This document shows, in pieces, positions 16,327 through 24,294 of a stretch of 27,205 nt of DNA. Origin of the DNA: CAYRUP01 sp964578975 (GTDB taxonomy: Bacteria; Pseudomonadota; Gammaproteobacteria; DSM-16500). Made by a program: the position numbers and the translations under genes. Where the stretch lies: NCBI GenBank assembly GCA_964578975.1, contig CAZOFA010000023.1, positions 1 to 27,205 on the forward strand, written 5' to 3'. The notes under the pieces were generated by a model. It saw only the letters and a list, made by a program, of their open reading frames with translations, ran no database searches and had not been told where the DNA came from. Position 1 is the stretch's first letter. Each line of letters starts with the position of its first letter.

Positions 16327-16383
16327 CTATGGTCATATTACTATAGTCATAAATAGTATAACGATTATTTGAGTCGATTTCAA
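16327..16383 (-). promoter_or_regulatory. promoter and direct-repeat operator of the toxin-antitoxin operon
   Basis: On the minus strand TTGAAA (complement of 16378-16383) and TATACT (complement of 16355-16360) are spaced by 17 bp, a good sigma-70 promoter. Just downstream, CTATGGTCATA (16327-16337) and CTATAGTCATA (16341-16351) are direct repeats 14 bp apart, differing at one base; each is nearly palindromic (TATGRYCATA-like). They cover the transcription start and are the natural site for the Phd antitoxin. Confidence 0.65.
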
Positions 16384-16460
16384 TTTTTATATTTGCAAAA
16401 ATAAATGAAATACCTCATCATTACGAAAAGGATTTTTTTGTATAAGTATTGGAATAGGGA

Positions 16461-16979
16461 ATGATTTTTTGGATGTGTTCGATGCGTTTAATCAATTATC
16501 TTGAGGCTCTTGCGGCAACAGTTGGTGTAACTCATATGGCGAAAGCCGGTTTTTTTGATAGTGAACCTGCAGGATATATTTGGGGAGGGGTTATTGGCGG
16601 GATTACTGGCGCAATTGTCAGCGCTGCTGAACCAGTTGTGCAGCATCTTGGCCAAGATGCTCCAGCATGTGCGAGGCATTCTTTTTCTATCGCGGCAGCC
16701 CTCACTGCTAGTTTTACTGTGACAAATATTGTTTTTGCTCTCAAAACTGAGGATGCTGTTAGTCGCGCAAAATATTTCGCAAATGCGCTGACCTGTTTCA
16801 GCCTGTTTACTGCTGGCTACTTAATTAATCCAGAAACTCTATCTACAACTATTATTAATCGATGGAATAGCATCAAAGCTAATTTATGTGGACAATCATT
16901 TCTTGCAAAAACATCTCCTTCTGCAACGACGCCAAAAACAACAACAGTGAATACTGATTCTCCAGCGCATAAAAAATAA
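16461..16979 (+). CDS. hypothetical small membrane protein
   Basis: 172 residues. Three hydrophobic segments (about 38-60, 73-93 and 106-122) follow a short amphipathic N-terminus; the first is Gly-rich (GYIWGGVIGGITGAIV). The tail (about 140-172) is Thr/Ser/Lys-rich and probably disordered. No known family is recognised. The ATG at 16461 has GGAATAGGGA just upstream; Met8 is an alternative start. It stands alone between the toxin-antitoxin promoter and a palindromic repeat. A membrane-targeted secreted protein is conceivable in this kind of organism but there is no direct evidence. Confidence 0.6.
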   Translation: MIFWMCSMRLINYLEALAATVGVTHMAKAGFFDSEPAGYIWGGVIGGITGAIVSAAEPVVQHLGQDAPACARHSFSIAAALTASFTVTNIVFALKTEDAVSRAKYFANALTCFSLFTAGYLINPETLSTTIINRWNSIKANLCGQSFLAKTSPSATTPKTTTVNTDSPAHKK

Positions 16980-17051
16980 ATATTTTCTCAGTTACTCGTT
17001 GCTATAAAAAATTTTTGCACCACACGTGGCACCCTGCGCACAAATCTTTGT

Positions 17052-17131
17052 TTTTAAATTGACCTCAACTCTCACGTCATCCCGCTTAAGAAGCGTCGCG
17101 GGATGACGTAAAGATTAAGGTCAATTTAAAA
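17052..17131. repeat. nested inverted-repeat element
   Basis: An 80-bp symmetrical element has two nested pairs of perfect arms. The outer pair is TTTTAAATTGACCT (17052-17065) with AGGTCAATTTAAAA (17118-17131); the inner pair is ACGTCATCCCGC (17074-17085) with GCGGGATGACGT (17098-17109). The short segments between pairs are not complementary. It lies between convergent genes, so it may also serve as a bidirectional terminator, or it may be a small non-autonomous mobile element with terminal inverted repeats. Confidence 0.8.
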
Positions 17132-17144
17132 GTACCTTAAAGGT

Positions 17145-17474
17145 TCATTTAACTTTTTTTTCTGTAGGCTGAATAAATTCGATTGGAACATCATTTTCCG
17201 CAATAAATGCCATGTAATAACCTTGATAAAATTGAGGTTCTAAAATGATTATTTTATTTTTAACGGCTTCTTGAATATTATTCACCAAGAAACAAATATG
17301 CGGTGTGCTTTGTATAAGAGGATGCATCAAACAGTCTTTCTCAAAAAATATTCGTTCTATCCTATAGAGATTTTTTTCATAATCCGTAGTCCAAACTTTG
17401 TATTCAGGATAGTAAATCATTTCTGTTTGCTTTTCCGTGACAGGAATTCCAAAATGATCAAATTGATAGTTCAT
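17145..17474 (-). CDS. VOC/glyoxalase-fold small protein
   Basis: 109 residues from the ATG at 17474, with AAGGA four bases upstream; a GTG at 17489 is less likely. The layout FDHFGIPV near the start, PHICFLVNNIQEAV in the middle (about 58-71) and a C-terminal PIEFIQPT strand is that of a single vicinal-oxygen-chelate domain pair. The His in FDHFG and the Glu in PIEFIQ could be metal ligands. Members include glyoxalases, dioxygenases and antibiotic-binding proteins, so function is open. It follows the pirin gene by 31 bp and probably shares its transcript. Confidence 0.65.
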   Translation of the reverse strand: MNYQFDHFGIPVTEKQTEMIYYPEYKVWTTDYEKNLYRIERIFFEKDCLMHPLIQSTPHICFLVNNIQEAVKNKIIILEPQFYQGYYMAFIAENDVPIEFIQPTEKKVK

Positions 17475-17505
17475 ATTTTCCTTATTCACATAGAAATCCG
17501 TAAAT

Positions 17506-18432
17506 TTATTTCAATACTGGCGGCGTCAACTCGTCTCCTTGATATCCTTTAACTTCGCCAAAAGCGGTATGATTATTCCATGCCTCAGCGGCTGTAATCA
17601 TTTCTTCTTTTGTACGCGCGACGAAATTCCACCAAATTAAAATATCTTCTTTAAAAGGTTCTCCGCCAACAATTAATATTCTTGAGCCTTTTTGAATATG
17701 AGCAAGCGTATTAGGTTTTCCGCAGGATAAATATAACAGTGTGTCGATATCCACCGTTTCATTTGCGATTTCAATTTTACCGATCAGCGGTAAAATTCCG
17801 TATTCAAATTTAGGATTGAGCGGTAAGTGAATGGTTGTGTCTTTTGTTGCATTGAGTTCTAAAGCAATTAAAGGCGAATACACTTTGACGGGCGAAACTG
17901 AATTTAAAAATTCTCCGGCTAAAATATTAATTTGTACACCGTCTAATTTTTCATGCGGAATATTTTCATAATGAATAAAATTAGGTTCCATATGACGAAC
18001 ACGGTCAGGCAATGCAATCCAGAGTTGCACACCATGCAACAGCGTATCGGGCACTGATTCTTCAGAATGTGAAATACCCTTCCCTGCCGTCATTAAATTC
18101 ACTTGTCCGGGTTGTATTTTTTGTTTTGAGCCAAGGCTATCTCTATGGAGTATTTCTCCTGCTAATGGGTAAGTAAACGTTTGCAGACCCATATGTGGAT
18201 GAGGACCAATATTAAGACCTTTTGTTTTGGTTAAATCTAACGGACCAAAATGATCGAGGAAACACCATGCCCCAATTGTTTTTCGATCATGATGAGGAAG
18301 CGCGCGACGAATTGTTATATCATCGCCCACAACGGCGGTACGCGTTTTTATTTTTTGGCTGGTGCATGATGAAGATAATGCAAGACAATCTTTTGAATCT
18401 TGTATCTGCGATGTTTTGATGAGATCACTCAT
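17506..18432 (-). CDS. pirin-family protein
   Basis: 308 residues, a two-domain bicupin. The iron-binding set of pirins is visible: His78 and His80 in GPHPHMGLQT, and His122 and Glu124 in HSEES. RRALPHHDRKTIGAWCFLDHFGP near 42-64 and the final WWNFVART segment (about 266-273) are pirin hallmarks. Bacterial pirins act as quercetin 2,3-dioxygenases or as redox-linked metabolic regulators; which applies here is unknown. It starts 16 bp after the P-loop kinase stop, in a three-gene minus-strand unit. Confidence 0.93.
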   Translation of the reverse strand: MSDLIKTSQIQDSKDCLALSSSCTSQKIKTRTAVVGDDITIRRALPHHDRKTIGAWCFLDHFGPLDLTKTKGLNIGPHPHMGLQTFTYPLAGEILHRDSLGSKQKIQPGQVNLMTAGKGISHSEESVPDTLLHGVQLWIALPDRVRHMEPNFIHYENIPHEKLDGVQINILAGEFLNSVSPVKVYSPLIALELNATKDTTIHLPLNPKFEYGILPLIGKIEIANETVDIDTLLYLSCGKPNTLAHIQKGSRILIVGGEPFKEDILIWWNFVARTKEEMITAAEAWNNHTAFGEVKGYQGDELTPPVLK

Positions 18433-18448
18433 ATATTTTTTTGCTCCA

Positions 18449-19012
18449 TTAAAGTAAAAAACTTTCTAATTTTTTTACCCGTTCTGCACGATCACCAAAA
18501 ATTTCAATTATTTTTGGATGTCCGTATTGCGGAAAAATATCACACACATCATCGCGAAATATTTTTTTAAAATTTTTATCTGCCGCTTTACGAAAAGCCG
18601 GATTTTCTTCCAAATATTCTATAGAATTTTCTTTAGATATCGGCAAAAAAACAATTAAATCCAAATGATTTAATGCTATTTTAATTTCAGGAAATCTTTC
18701 TGCAACTTCACTGTCATTAATATCAATAAAATCTTGATCTAATGCGCACATTGCATAAGCCACAAAATCAACCGGACATCTATCAAATAAGATATTTTGT
18801 TCATTTGCACAATCATTTAGTTGATTAATACTATAATCTAACTGCTCTAGGAAGCTATCAAGACTGGGCTCCAATGATAATTCCATTATTTTCTCATCTT
18901 GTAATTTATAATATGGCTCAATTTCACATCGATAAGAAGGATATTTTTTAATAAAATCTTCAATTAGTGTACTCTTACCTGTGTAATGTGTGCCGGAAAC
19001 AGCGATACGCAT
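18449..19012 (-). CDS. P-loop NTPase/nucleotide-kinase-like protein
   Basis: 187 residues. A Walker A motif GTHYTGKST spans 7-15, directly after the first strand. NILFDRCPVDF (about 73-83) is a Walker B-like/DR(S/C)P segment as in small-molecule or nucleoside kinases, and LDLIVFLPI is the next core strand. This suggests a phosphotransferase of the AAA_28/deoxynucleoside-kinase type rather than a motor ATPase; the substrate is unknown. GAGGAAAA gives a good ribosome site. It leads a likely operon with pirin and the VOC protein. Confidence 0.8.
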   Translation of the reverse strand: MRIAVSGTHYTGKSTLIEDFIKKYPSYRCEIEPYYKLQDEKIMELSLEPSLDSFLEQLDYSINQLNDCANEQNILFDRCPVDFVAYAMCALDQDFIDINDSEVAERFPEIKIALNHLDLIVFLPISKENSIEYLEENPAFRKAADKNFKKIFRDDVCDIFPQYGHPKIIEIFGDRAERVKKLESFLL

Positions 19013-19060
19013 ACTATTTTCCTCTTTAACCTGACCCAGTTCTCAGTTCTCTTACCGTAC

Positions 19061-19223
19061 AGAAGCTGCTTAGAAAGCCTTCCCCACTCAGGGGGAAGGT
19101 GGCCGAAGGCCGGATGGGGGAGGTAAAAAAATAACTTTCCGAGAAAATAAGCGAAATTATATCCCCCCATCCGCCCGTTGGGCACCTTCCCCCTGAGTGG
19201 GGAAGGCTTTTTAAGCAGCTTCT
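19061..19223. repeat. 163-bp inverted-repeat element with internal hairpins
   Basis: Left arm 19061-19124 and right arm 19160-19223 are reverse complements along about 60 bp, surrounding an AT-rich centre of about 35 bp. The outer ends are AGAAGCTGCTT and AAGCAGCTTCT. Each arm contains two smaller hairpins: CCTTCCCC-ACTCA-GGGGGAAGG, and then GGCC-GAA-GGCC on the left or GCCC-AAC-GGGC on the right, a compensatory change that preserves pairing. The element is GC-rich against low-GC surroundings. It fills most of the 301-bp gap between the kinase and the NmrA-like gene; a TATACT at 19265-19270 is the only promoter-like feature seen in the rest. Confidence 0.85.
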
Positions 19224-19313
19224 TTCCTTCAAAATAAAATAAAGCAAACGTGTGCAATGTGAAATATACTATAGGGAAATTTATAAATAACAAAATTCTT
19301 TTCAGAAAATAAT

Positions 19314-20141
19314 ATGCTAAATTTAAAAATTGGTATCACAGGTGCAACAGGGCAAATCGGCAGCCACTTGATTGATGGTCTATCGCATAGAAAAGATATC
19401 TCCGTATGTGCTTTTGTGCGTGATGTCACACGTGCTAAAAATCAATTTCCGGATCCTATTGAAATTAGACAATTTGATTTTTTATCGCCTAACAATGAAA
19501 TTTTACATGGAATTAACAGAATTTTTTGGCTCGTACCCGATGATCAATTCCCAGAAGAAGAATGGCTGAAAATATTTAAACAATCTAGCCTAGAAAAAAT
19601 TGTCCTTCTGTCATCAATTCATCCAGATATTTTTGATCTACGCAGCGCTGAAATATTCACTGAACAAACGGGTATTTCGTATACCATTTTAAGACCCAAT
19701 ACGTTTATGCAAAACTTTAATACCTTTAACAAAAAATCGATCATCGAAAATAATGCTTTTTATTATCCCGCATCAACTGGGAAAACGAGTTTTATCGATA
19801 TAAGAGATATTGCGGAGGCTGCAAAAAATATTTTGTTAAGTGATCGTCATCAAAATAAAATTTATACCTTAACGGGAGAACAGTCACTCAATTATTATCA
19901 AGTCGCGGAAATTTTATCTGACAGCTATGGTAAAACCATTCGTTATGTTGATACCTATCAGCATCCTGAATTGGTTAATGACAATAAAGATCTTATAACC
20001 GACGATACAATATGGGAAAACTTTTTTTCGGGTGTCAGAGATAATTTATTTTCGGATGTGTTGCCAGATTTAGCTATGTTATTAGGACATCCAACAAGAA
20101 CCTTTGCCGAATATGCTAATGATTATTGGAAAAATCGTTAG
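19314..20141 (+). CDS. NmrA-like NAD(P)-binding oxidoreductase
   Basis: 275 residues. The N-terminal Rossmann motif GATGQIG (10-16) binds NAD(P). The later segments FWLVPDD, KIVLLSS, YTILRPNTFMQNF (about 123-135) and SFIDIRDIAEAA are the standard landmarks of NmrA-like atypical short-chain dehydrogenases, a family that includes the NAD(P)H:quinone oxidoreductase QorB and redox-sensing regulators. The ribosome site is poor. It ends at the base before the stop of the convergent GNAT gene. No link to the neighbouring palindromic element is evident beyond position. Confidence 0.88.
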   Translation: MLNLKIGITGATGQIGSHLIDGLSHRKDISVCAFVRDVTRAKNQFPDPIEIRQFDFLSPNNEILHGINRIFWLVPDDQFPEEEWLKIFKQSSLEKIVLLSSIHPDIFDLRSAEIFTEQTGISYTILRPNTFMQNFNTFNKKSIIENNAFYYPASTGKTSFIDIRDIAEAAKNILLSDRHQNKIYTLTGEQSLNYYQVAEILSDSYGKTIRYVDTYQHPELVNDNKDLITDDTIWENFFSGVRDNLFSDVLPDLAMLLGHPTRTFAEYANDYWKNR

Positions 20142-20609
20142 TCACTTCAAGTGAATCTTTAATCCCTCATGAGAGGCAACAAAACCTAATTTTTTATAAA
20201 ATTCTAGTGCATCTGTACGCGTTTTATCTGTGGTCAATTGAACCATGCGGCATCCCTGTTCTCGAGATTTTGCAAGCGCCCATTCAATCAGTGCTTTCCC
20301 GAGTCCTCTCCCTCGATAAGATTCATCAATGCGTACACCTTCGATAAGGGCGCGTTTACTACCTTGATAAGTTAAATATGGAATAAATGTTAATTGCAGT
20401 ACGCCTATAATGGCACCCTTTTCTTCCACAACAATCAGAAAATTATTTTTATCTTCATTAATTTCAAAAAACGCTTTTTGATATGACTCTGGCAAAGGCT
20501 CCTGATAATTTTCTCTTTTTTGACCTAATGGATCATTCGCCAGTAACTTAATTATAGACGAAAGATCTTTTTCAGTAGCTTTTCGTATCATTATATTTTC
20601 GTTTATCAT
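20142..20609 (-). CDS. GNAT-family N-acetyltransferase
   Basis: 155 residues with a textbook GNAT core: GVRIDESYRGRGLGKALIEWA (about 91-110) gives the R-G-R-G-L-G acetyl-CoA loop, followed by CRMVQLTTDKTRTDALEFYKKLGF (about 119-142). The acceptor cannot be assigned. GGGG precedes the ATG at close spacing. It is last in a tight five-gene operon, 14 bp after the 2OG-Fe(II) oxygenase, so it may acetylate that pathway's product or a resistance target. It is unlike the other GNAT at 12.7-13.2 kb and not a duplicate of it. Confidence 0.92.
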   Translation of the reverse strand: MINENIMIRKATEKDLSSIIKLLANDPLGQKRENYQEPLPESYQKAFFEINEDKNNFLIVVEEKGAIIGVLQLTFIPYLTYQGSKRALIEGVRIDESYRGRGLGKALIEWALAKSREQGCRMVQLTTDKTRTDALEFYKKLGFVASHEGLKIHLK

Positions 20610-20623
20610 ATGTCCCCAAATAT

Positions 20624-21589
20624 TTAAACAGCTCTAAATCTAGCATAAGTTGCTGCCGCCCATTTATCATAACTAATACTTTTGTCAGAGAAACAATTTT
20701 TGAGATAACGTTCATCGTGTGACAACTTAGATTTTGATTGAATGATCAAATCAGGACAAGATGCAATATAAAATAATGCGAACGCGTAACGTTCAATATT
20801 TCCTTTTGCTTTTTTCACGATATGTTTTGTCGCGCAAATTTGATCATGCGATGCGAGTTGGGCGAACTCACCGACTTGGAATAATAAAATATTTTTTTCT
20901 TGAGCCGGAACTTTTTCAAATTGTGTTCCATTGGTCGGATAAATAAAAAGTCCTGCTTCATCTGGTTCATCGATTTCAACGCCATCACGAAAATAATAGG
21001 CTGGCACTAAACCGGTAAAAACGCCATGATCGAAATGCGCGCCACACCAATCTTCATTGGAGTGAGTTTGTTTTTCGAGGCACGCCATATCCATATGATA
21101 ATGCAGCATTCGACCGTAACCGGTTAATTTCTCATGCGGAATTCCCATTTTTTCATTGATGCCAATAAAATTAAGCACTTTTTTCCCAGTCGCAAAAATT
21201 AATTCGCCTAAAGCAAGATAGGTTGTCTTAATATCAACTTCACGCGGCCATTGGTTTTTGTCATGATCCGGCACATAGGCATAATACGATGATTTTTTAT
21301 CATCAATTTTCCAATTGTCATTTTCATCTTTAAACCATTCTGCACCTAACTCATATCCTTCTGTATTACCCGCATCACGATTGGGTGCATATTGTTTTTT
21401 TATTTCTTCCGGGAGACGCGCAAATTGTTGTGCTGATTGCAGATATTGCTGTGTTTTTTCCACAAATCCAGGGACATCCCGAATACCAATAATGCCTGTG
21501 TTATACAAAGCATCTCTTACTCTATCTTCAATCGAAGTATTCTGTAAATCGTGATACGAAATAATTTCAAGGTGCATAGTAAAGCCCAT
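20624..21589 (-). CDS. 2-oxoglutarate/Fe(II) oxygenase, isopenicillin-N-synthase-like
   Basis: 321 residues. The iron triad is visible as His185 and Asp187 in GAHFDHG and His256 in ATKHIV; Arg267 (ERYAFALF) is placed to hold 2-oxoglutarate, although the usual R-x-S reads R-Y-A. The N-terminal DALYNTGIIGIRDVPG region fits the non-haem dioxygenase N domain. Such enzymes hydroxylate, desaturate or cyclise small molecules. The start overlaps the MHS transporter's 3' end by 23 bp (or 11 bp if Met5 is used), so translation is coupled. Position within the transporter/GNAT operon suggests action on a transported or secreted compound. Confidence 0.9.
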   Translation of the reverse strand: MGFTMHLEIISYHDLQNTSIEDRVRDALYNTGIIGIRDVPGFVEKTQQYLQSAQQFARLPEEIKKQYAPNRDAGNTEGYELGAEWFKDENDNWKIDDKKSSYYAYVPDHDKNQWPREVDIKTTYLALGELIFATGKKVLNFIGINEKMGIPHEKLTGYGRMLHYHMDMACLEKQTHSNEDWCGAHFDHGVFTGLVPAYYFRDGVEIDEPDEAGLFIYPTNGTQFEKVPAQEKNILLFQVGEFAQLASHDQICATKHIVKKAKGNIERYAFALFYIASCPDLIIQSKSKLSHDERYLKNCFSDKSISYDKWAAATYARFRAV

Positions 21590-22847
21590 TCAATAATTTT
21601 TTTCTCACCGAAAATTGATTTAACAATAAAATAAATGGTAGCGCTAACATCACAAAAAACATAATCACAAATGCGGGGATGATTTTAATTCCAATGAACG
21701 AAATTAGAAATGCAATCAAAAGCGGTGTCGTACCGGCAAATAAACTAAATGCCACATTGTAAGTAATACCAATGCCGCTATAACGAATGGGTGTTGGAAA
21801 AAGTTCGATTAATAACATAGGAATTGATCCCATGATCGATGCAAGCAAAGGAGCTGACATGAGCAAACCAAGCATCACCCAGGAAAGATCATGACTGGAG
21901 ATCAACTTAAATATTGGATAAACCAACATAAAAGTCGCAATCGAACCAATTTGTAAAATAGAAATTGCATTGAACCGATCAATGAGAAAACCGATGAGCA
22001 AACAACAAAAACTGTAAGCACAAATAGAGGTTGTATTCAGCCAAAGTGCGGTAGTGGGTTTGATGCCCATATAATGTGACATATACGTTGCCATAAAAAG
22101 TGATAGGATTGAAGTGATTGCTGCCGCAAGCCCAGCAAACACAAATCCAAAACATACTGAGCGTAAATGATTTTGTATTACTATTTTAAGTGGCCAACGC
22201 TCAAGTTGATTCATCGCGAGATATTTTTTAAATTCTGGCGTCTCAGAGGTTCGTTGTCGAATATAAAAACCGACGATAGCAAGAAGCGCGCCGATTAAAA
22301 ATGGAATGCGCCAACCCCAGCTAAGCATGATCGAGGCACTCAATAATGAAGTGAGTGATGCCACCAATAAACTCGCCAGCACGGCGCCCATGTTCATGCC
22401 AAACAAGAGACAGCACATCATAAAACCGCGTTGTTCTCGCGCGCAGTGTTCGCCAATAAAACAAATCGCGCCAGGGACATCGCCACCCATTGAAAAACCT
22501 TGAGCGAAACGAAATAGAATAAGTAAAATTGGCGCTAAAATTCCAATTGAAGAATAAGTTGGTAAACAACTAATAAAGAATGTTGGAATGGCCATAAAAA
22601 ATAAAGCAAGCACTAACGTGCGCACACGGCCAATGCGATCCCCAAAATGACCCCAGATCATTCCACCGATCGGGCGTGCAAGATAGCCGACAGCATATCC
22701 ACCTAATGTGGCTAACAGTGCAATGGTTCCGTTTTGATGAGGAAAAAACAGTGTAGCAATGATGGGTGAAAGAAATATGTAAATGACAAAATCAAAAAAT
22801 TCCAGTCCACCACCAATGCTGCTTGCCATGACGATTTGTTTTGCCAT
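21567..22847 (-). CDS. MFS transporter, metabolite:H+ symporter (MHS) type
   Basis: 426 residues with 12 predicted membrane helices. The start SSIGGGLEFFDFVIY, the loop 2-3 motif GHFGDRIGRVRTL (66-78) and FRFAQGFSMGGDVPG (about 112-126; the usual GGE is GGD) mark the ProP/KgtP-like MHS family, which imports osmolytes, organic acids or amino acids with protons. The substrate is not readable. It starts 12 bp after the DoxX gene and overlaps the oxygenase gene downstream. It could feed substrate to the oxygenase. Confidence 0.9.
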   Translation of the reverse strand: MAKQIVMASSIGGGLEFFDFVIYIFLSPIIATLFFPHQNGTIALLATLGGYAVGYLARPIGGMIWGHFGDRIGRVRTLVLALFFMAIPTFFISCLPTYSSIGILAPILLILFRFAQGFSMGGDVPGAICFIGEHCAREQRGFMMCCLLFGMNMGAVLASLLVASLTSLLSASIMLSWGWRIPFLIGALLAIVGFYIRQRTSETPEFKKYLAMNQLERWPLKIVIQNHLRSVCFGFVFAGLAAAITSILSLFMATYMSHYMGIKPTTALWLNTTSICAYSFCCLLIGFLIDRFNAISILQIGSIATFMLVYPIFKLISSHDLSWVMLGLLMSAPLLASIMGSIPMLLIELFPTPIRYSGIGITYNVAFSLFAGTTPLLIAFLISFIGIKIIPAFVIMFFVMLALPFILLLNQFSVRKKLLNGLYYAP

Positions 22848-22859
22848 TATTTTTTCCCA

Positions 22860-23225
22860 TTAACTCGACAATAATAAAATTAAAGCCCCCAGCGACATGG
22901 TAAAATTGGTGATAAATAATGCCATATGTTGTTTACGTAATTCGCCTTTAAAATCCCAGTAAGAATGTAGCATAAAGATAATTAATACGGTGAAGGGAAT
23001 CAGTAACAGCGCTGCAAATTTTATTAAAAAACCAAACATAATCATGATGCCGCATATCATTTGCCAGCCGATCGCGATCGATAAAATAAAAAGTGGCGAC
23101 GGAATTTTTTTGTGTAACATCACTTCGATCATCGGTTCCCAGTGATAAATATTCCATACAGCAAAAAAAATAAAATAAAATCCAATTAAAAAATGACTGA
23201 TGTAAAGTAATGTTGTATGTAACAT
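22860..23225 (-). CDS. DoxX-family membrane protein
   Basis: 121 residues with four membrane helices. KKIPSPLFILSIAIGWQMICG (about 39-59) and LHSYWDFKGELRKQHMALFITN (about 86-107) correspond to the conserved parts of the DoxX fold. DoxX relatives are small membrane subunits linked to thiosulfate oxidation in archaea and to redox or oxidative-stress functions in bacteria, with most roles unknown. AAGGA lies seven bases before the ATG. It sits 10 bp behind the KfrA-like gene and 12 bp ahead of the transporter gene, well inside the operon. Confidence 0.75.
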   Translation of the reverse strand: MLHTTLLYISHFLIGFYFIFFAVWNIYHWEPMIEVMLHKKIPSPLFILSIAIGWQMICGIMIMFGFLIKFAALLLIPFTVLIIFMLHSYWDFKGELRKQHMALFITNFTMSLGALILLLSS

Positions 23226-23235
23226 ATTTATATCC

Positions 23236-23652
23236 TTATGCCGTCACCAATTCTTGCATTTGTTTGATTTGAAATTCTAATTGCGCCTTTTCATTAACTA
23301 ACTTATTTTGTTCTTGTTGCCATTGATCGAAAAGTTTTTGCCAACGTCGATTATTGTGGCGAACTTTTTCAAGTTCAGCTTTTAATCCTGTTATTTCCAC
23401 TTCAAATCGTTGCAACGATGTCGTTAAAAAACTTTCCCAGAGTTTTTGCATGAGAGAAACTAATTCTTCCGGTAGATTTTCTTTAGAAGCGGATTGAATA
23501 TCACGCCACTGGCGCAGATATTTGTTAATCGTACCGATGCTTCCGGTGCCAAGAAACGCACGAATATTTTCGATGGTAATGTTTTTACCCTGCCCTTTTA
23601 ATTCAGCGATCGCATTAACGATATCTTGATACGTGACCCCAGGACGAGACAT
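23236..23652 (-). CDS. KfrA N-terminal-domain DNA-binding protein
   Basis: 138 residues from the ATG at 23652, which has AAGGAG seven bases upstream; an in-frame ATG at 23679 would add nine residues. MSRPGVTYQDIVNAIAEL through FLGTGSIGTINKYLRQW (about 1-50) is the plasmid-replication/KfrA N-terminal DNA-binding domain. The rest (about 85-135) is a Gln/Glu/Lys-rich coiled coil, shorter than in plasmid KfrA. It leads a five-gene operon and could be its regulator. A TATACT (complement of 23687-23692) and the palindrome TACCGGTA (23691-23698) next to it are candidate promoter and operator elements. Confidence 0.85.
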   Translation of the reverse strand: MSRPGVTYQDIVNAIAELKGQGKNITIENIRAFLGTGSIGTINKYLRQWRDIQSASKENLPEELVSLMQKLWESFLTTSLQRFEVEITGLKAELEKVRHNNRRWQKLFDQWQQEQNKLVNEKAQLEFQIKQMQELVTA

Positions 23653-23781
23653 AAGTGAACTCCTTCTCAATAAATACATAGTATGGAGTATACCGGTACC
23701 ATTCGAAATTTAATATAACTATTTATTTTTTTTCAATATTTGTTAAGCTAAAAAAGCAACCCACTTTAAAATGGAGCATTT

Positions 23782-24282
23782 ATGTCAACTTTGATACGGA
23801 TTGTTTTCACTCTTTTATTCGCAACCTCACTGAGTTTATTTAATCTTGCTGCCGTTGCAGATCCAGGTGGCCAAGGTCATGGTCAAGGAAAGGGACAAGG
23901 ACATGGCCATGGAAATCCGCACGGACAGAAAGGTGGGGACAAACATGAAACCGTGCATGGTCACGCAAAAAATCCAACATCGGCTCACCCCTCAGCGGCT
24001 AAAAAAACCGCGAAGTTTTCATCCGGTGACAGGACAGTCATTACGAATTATTTTCATGCGCATTCATTTACACCTTCTACATTACCACCCGGTATTGCAA
24101 TGAATGTAGCACGGGGTAAACCGCTACCTCCGGGCATTGCAAAACGCTATTTACCCAATGATTTAGTCACGACGTTACCGACTTATCCGGGAGAAGAATA
24201 TGTTGTGGTCGGACGAGATGTGGTTTTATTAAATGAAAGCACTGGAATCGTGACGGATATACTGGCGAATATTTTAAAATAA
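23782..24282 (+). CDS. CigR/RcnB-like exported protein
   Basis: 166 residues. Signal peptide about 1-26 (ending AVA), then a Gly/His/Gln-rich stretch (about 29-62) able to bind metals, then a C-terminal domain with two LPPGIA motifs (101-106 and 115-120) separated by RGKPLPPGIA, and LPTYPGEEYVVVGRDVVLL. That arrangement matches Salmonella CigR, an anti-virulence protein secreted by the SPI-2 system, and its many uncharacterised relatives. A secreted, membrane or periplasmic role is plausible; virulence function is inference only. GGAG lies five bases before the ATG. It is monocistronic, ending at a bidirectional terminator. Confidence 0.85.
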   Translation: MSTLIRIVFTLLFATSLSLFNLAAVADPGGQGHGQGKGQGHGHGNPHGQKGGDKHETVHGHAKNPTSAHPSAAKKTAKFSSGDRTVITNYFHAHSFTPSTLPPGIAMNVARGKPLPPGIAKRYLPNDLVTTLPTYPGEEYVVVGRDVVLLNESTGIVTDILANILK

Positions 24283-24294
24283 TATAAAAAATTT

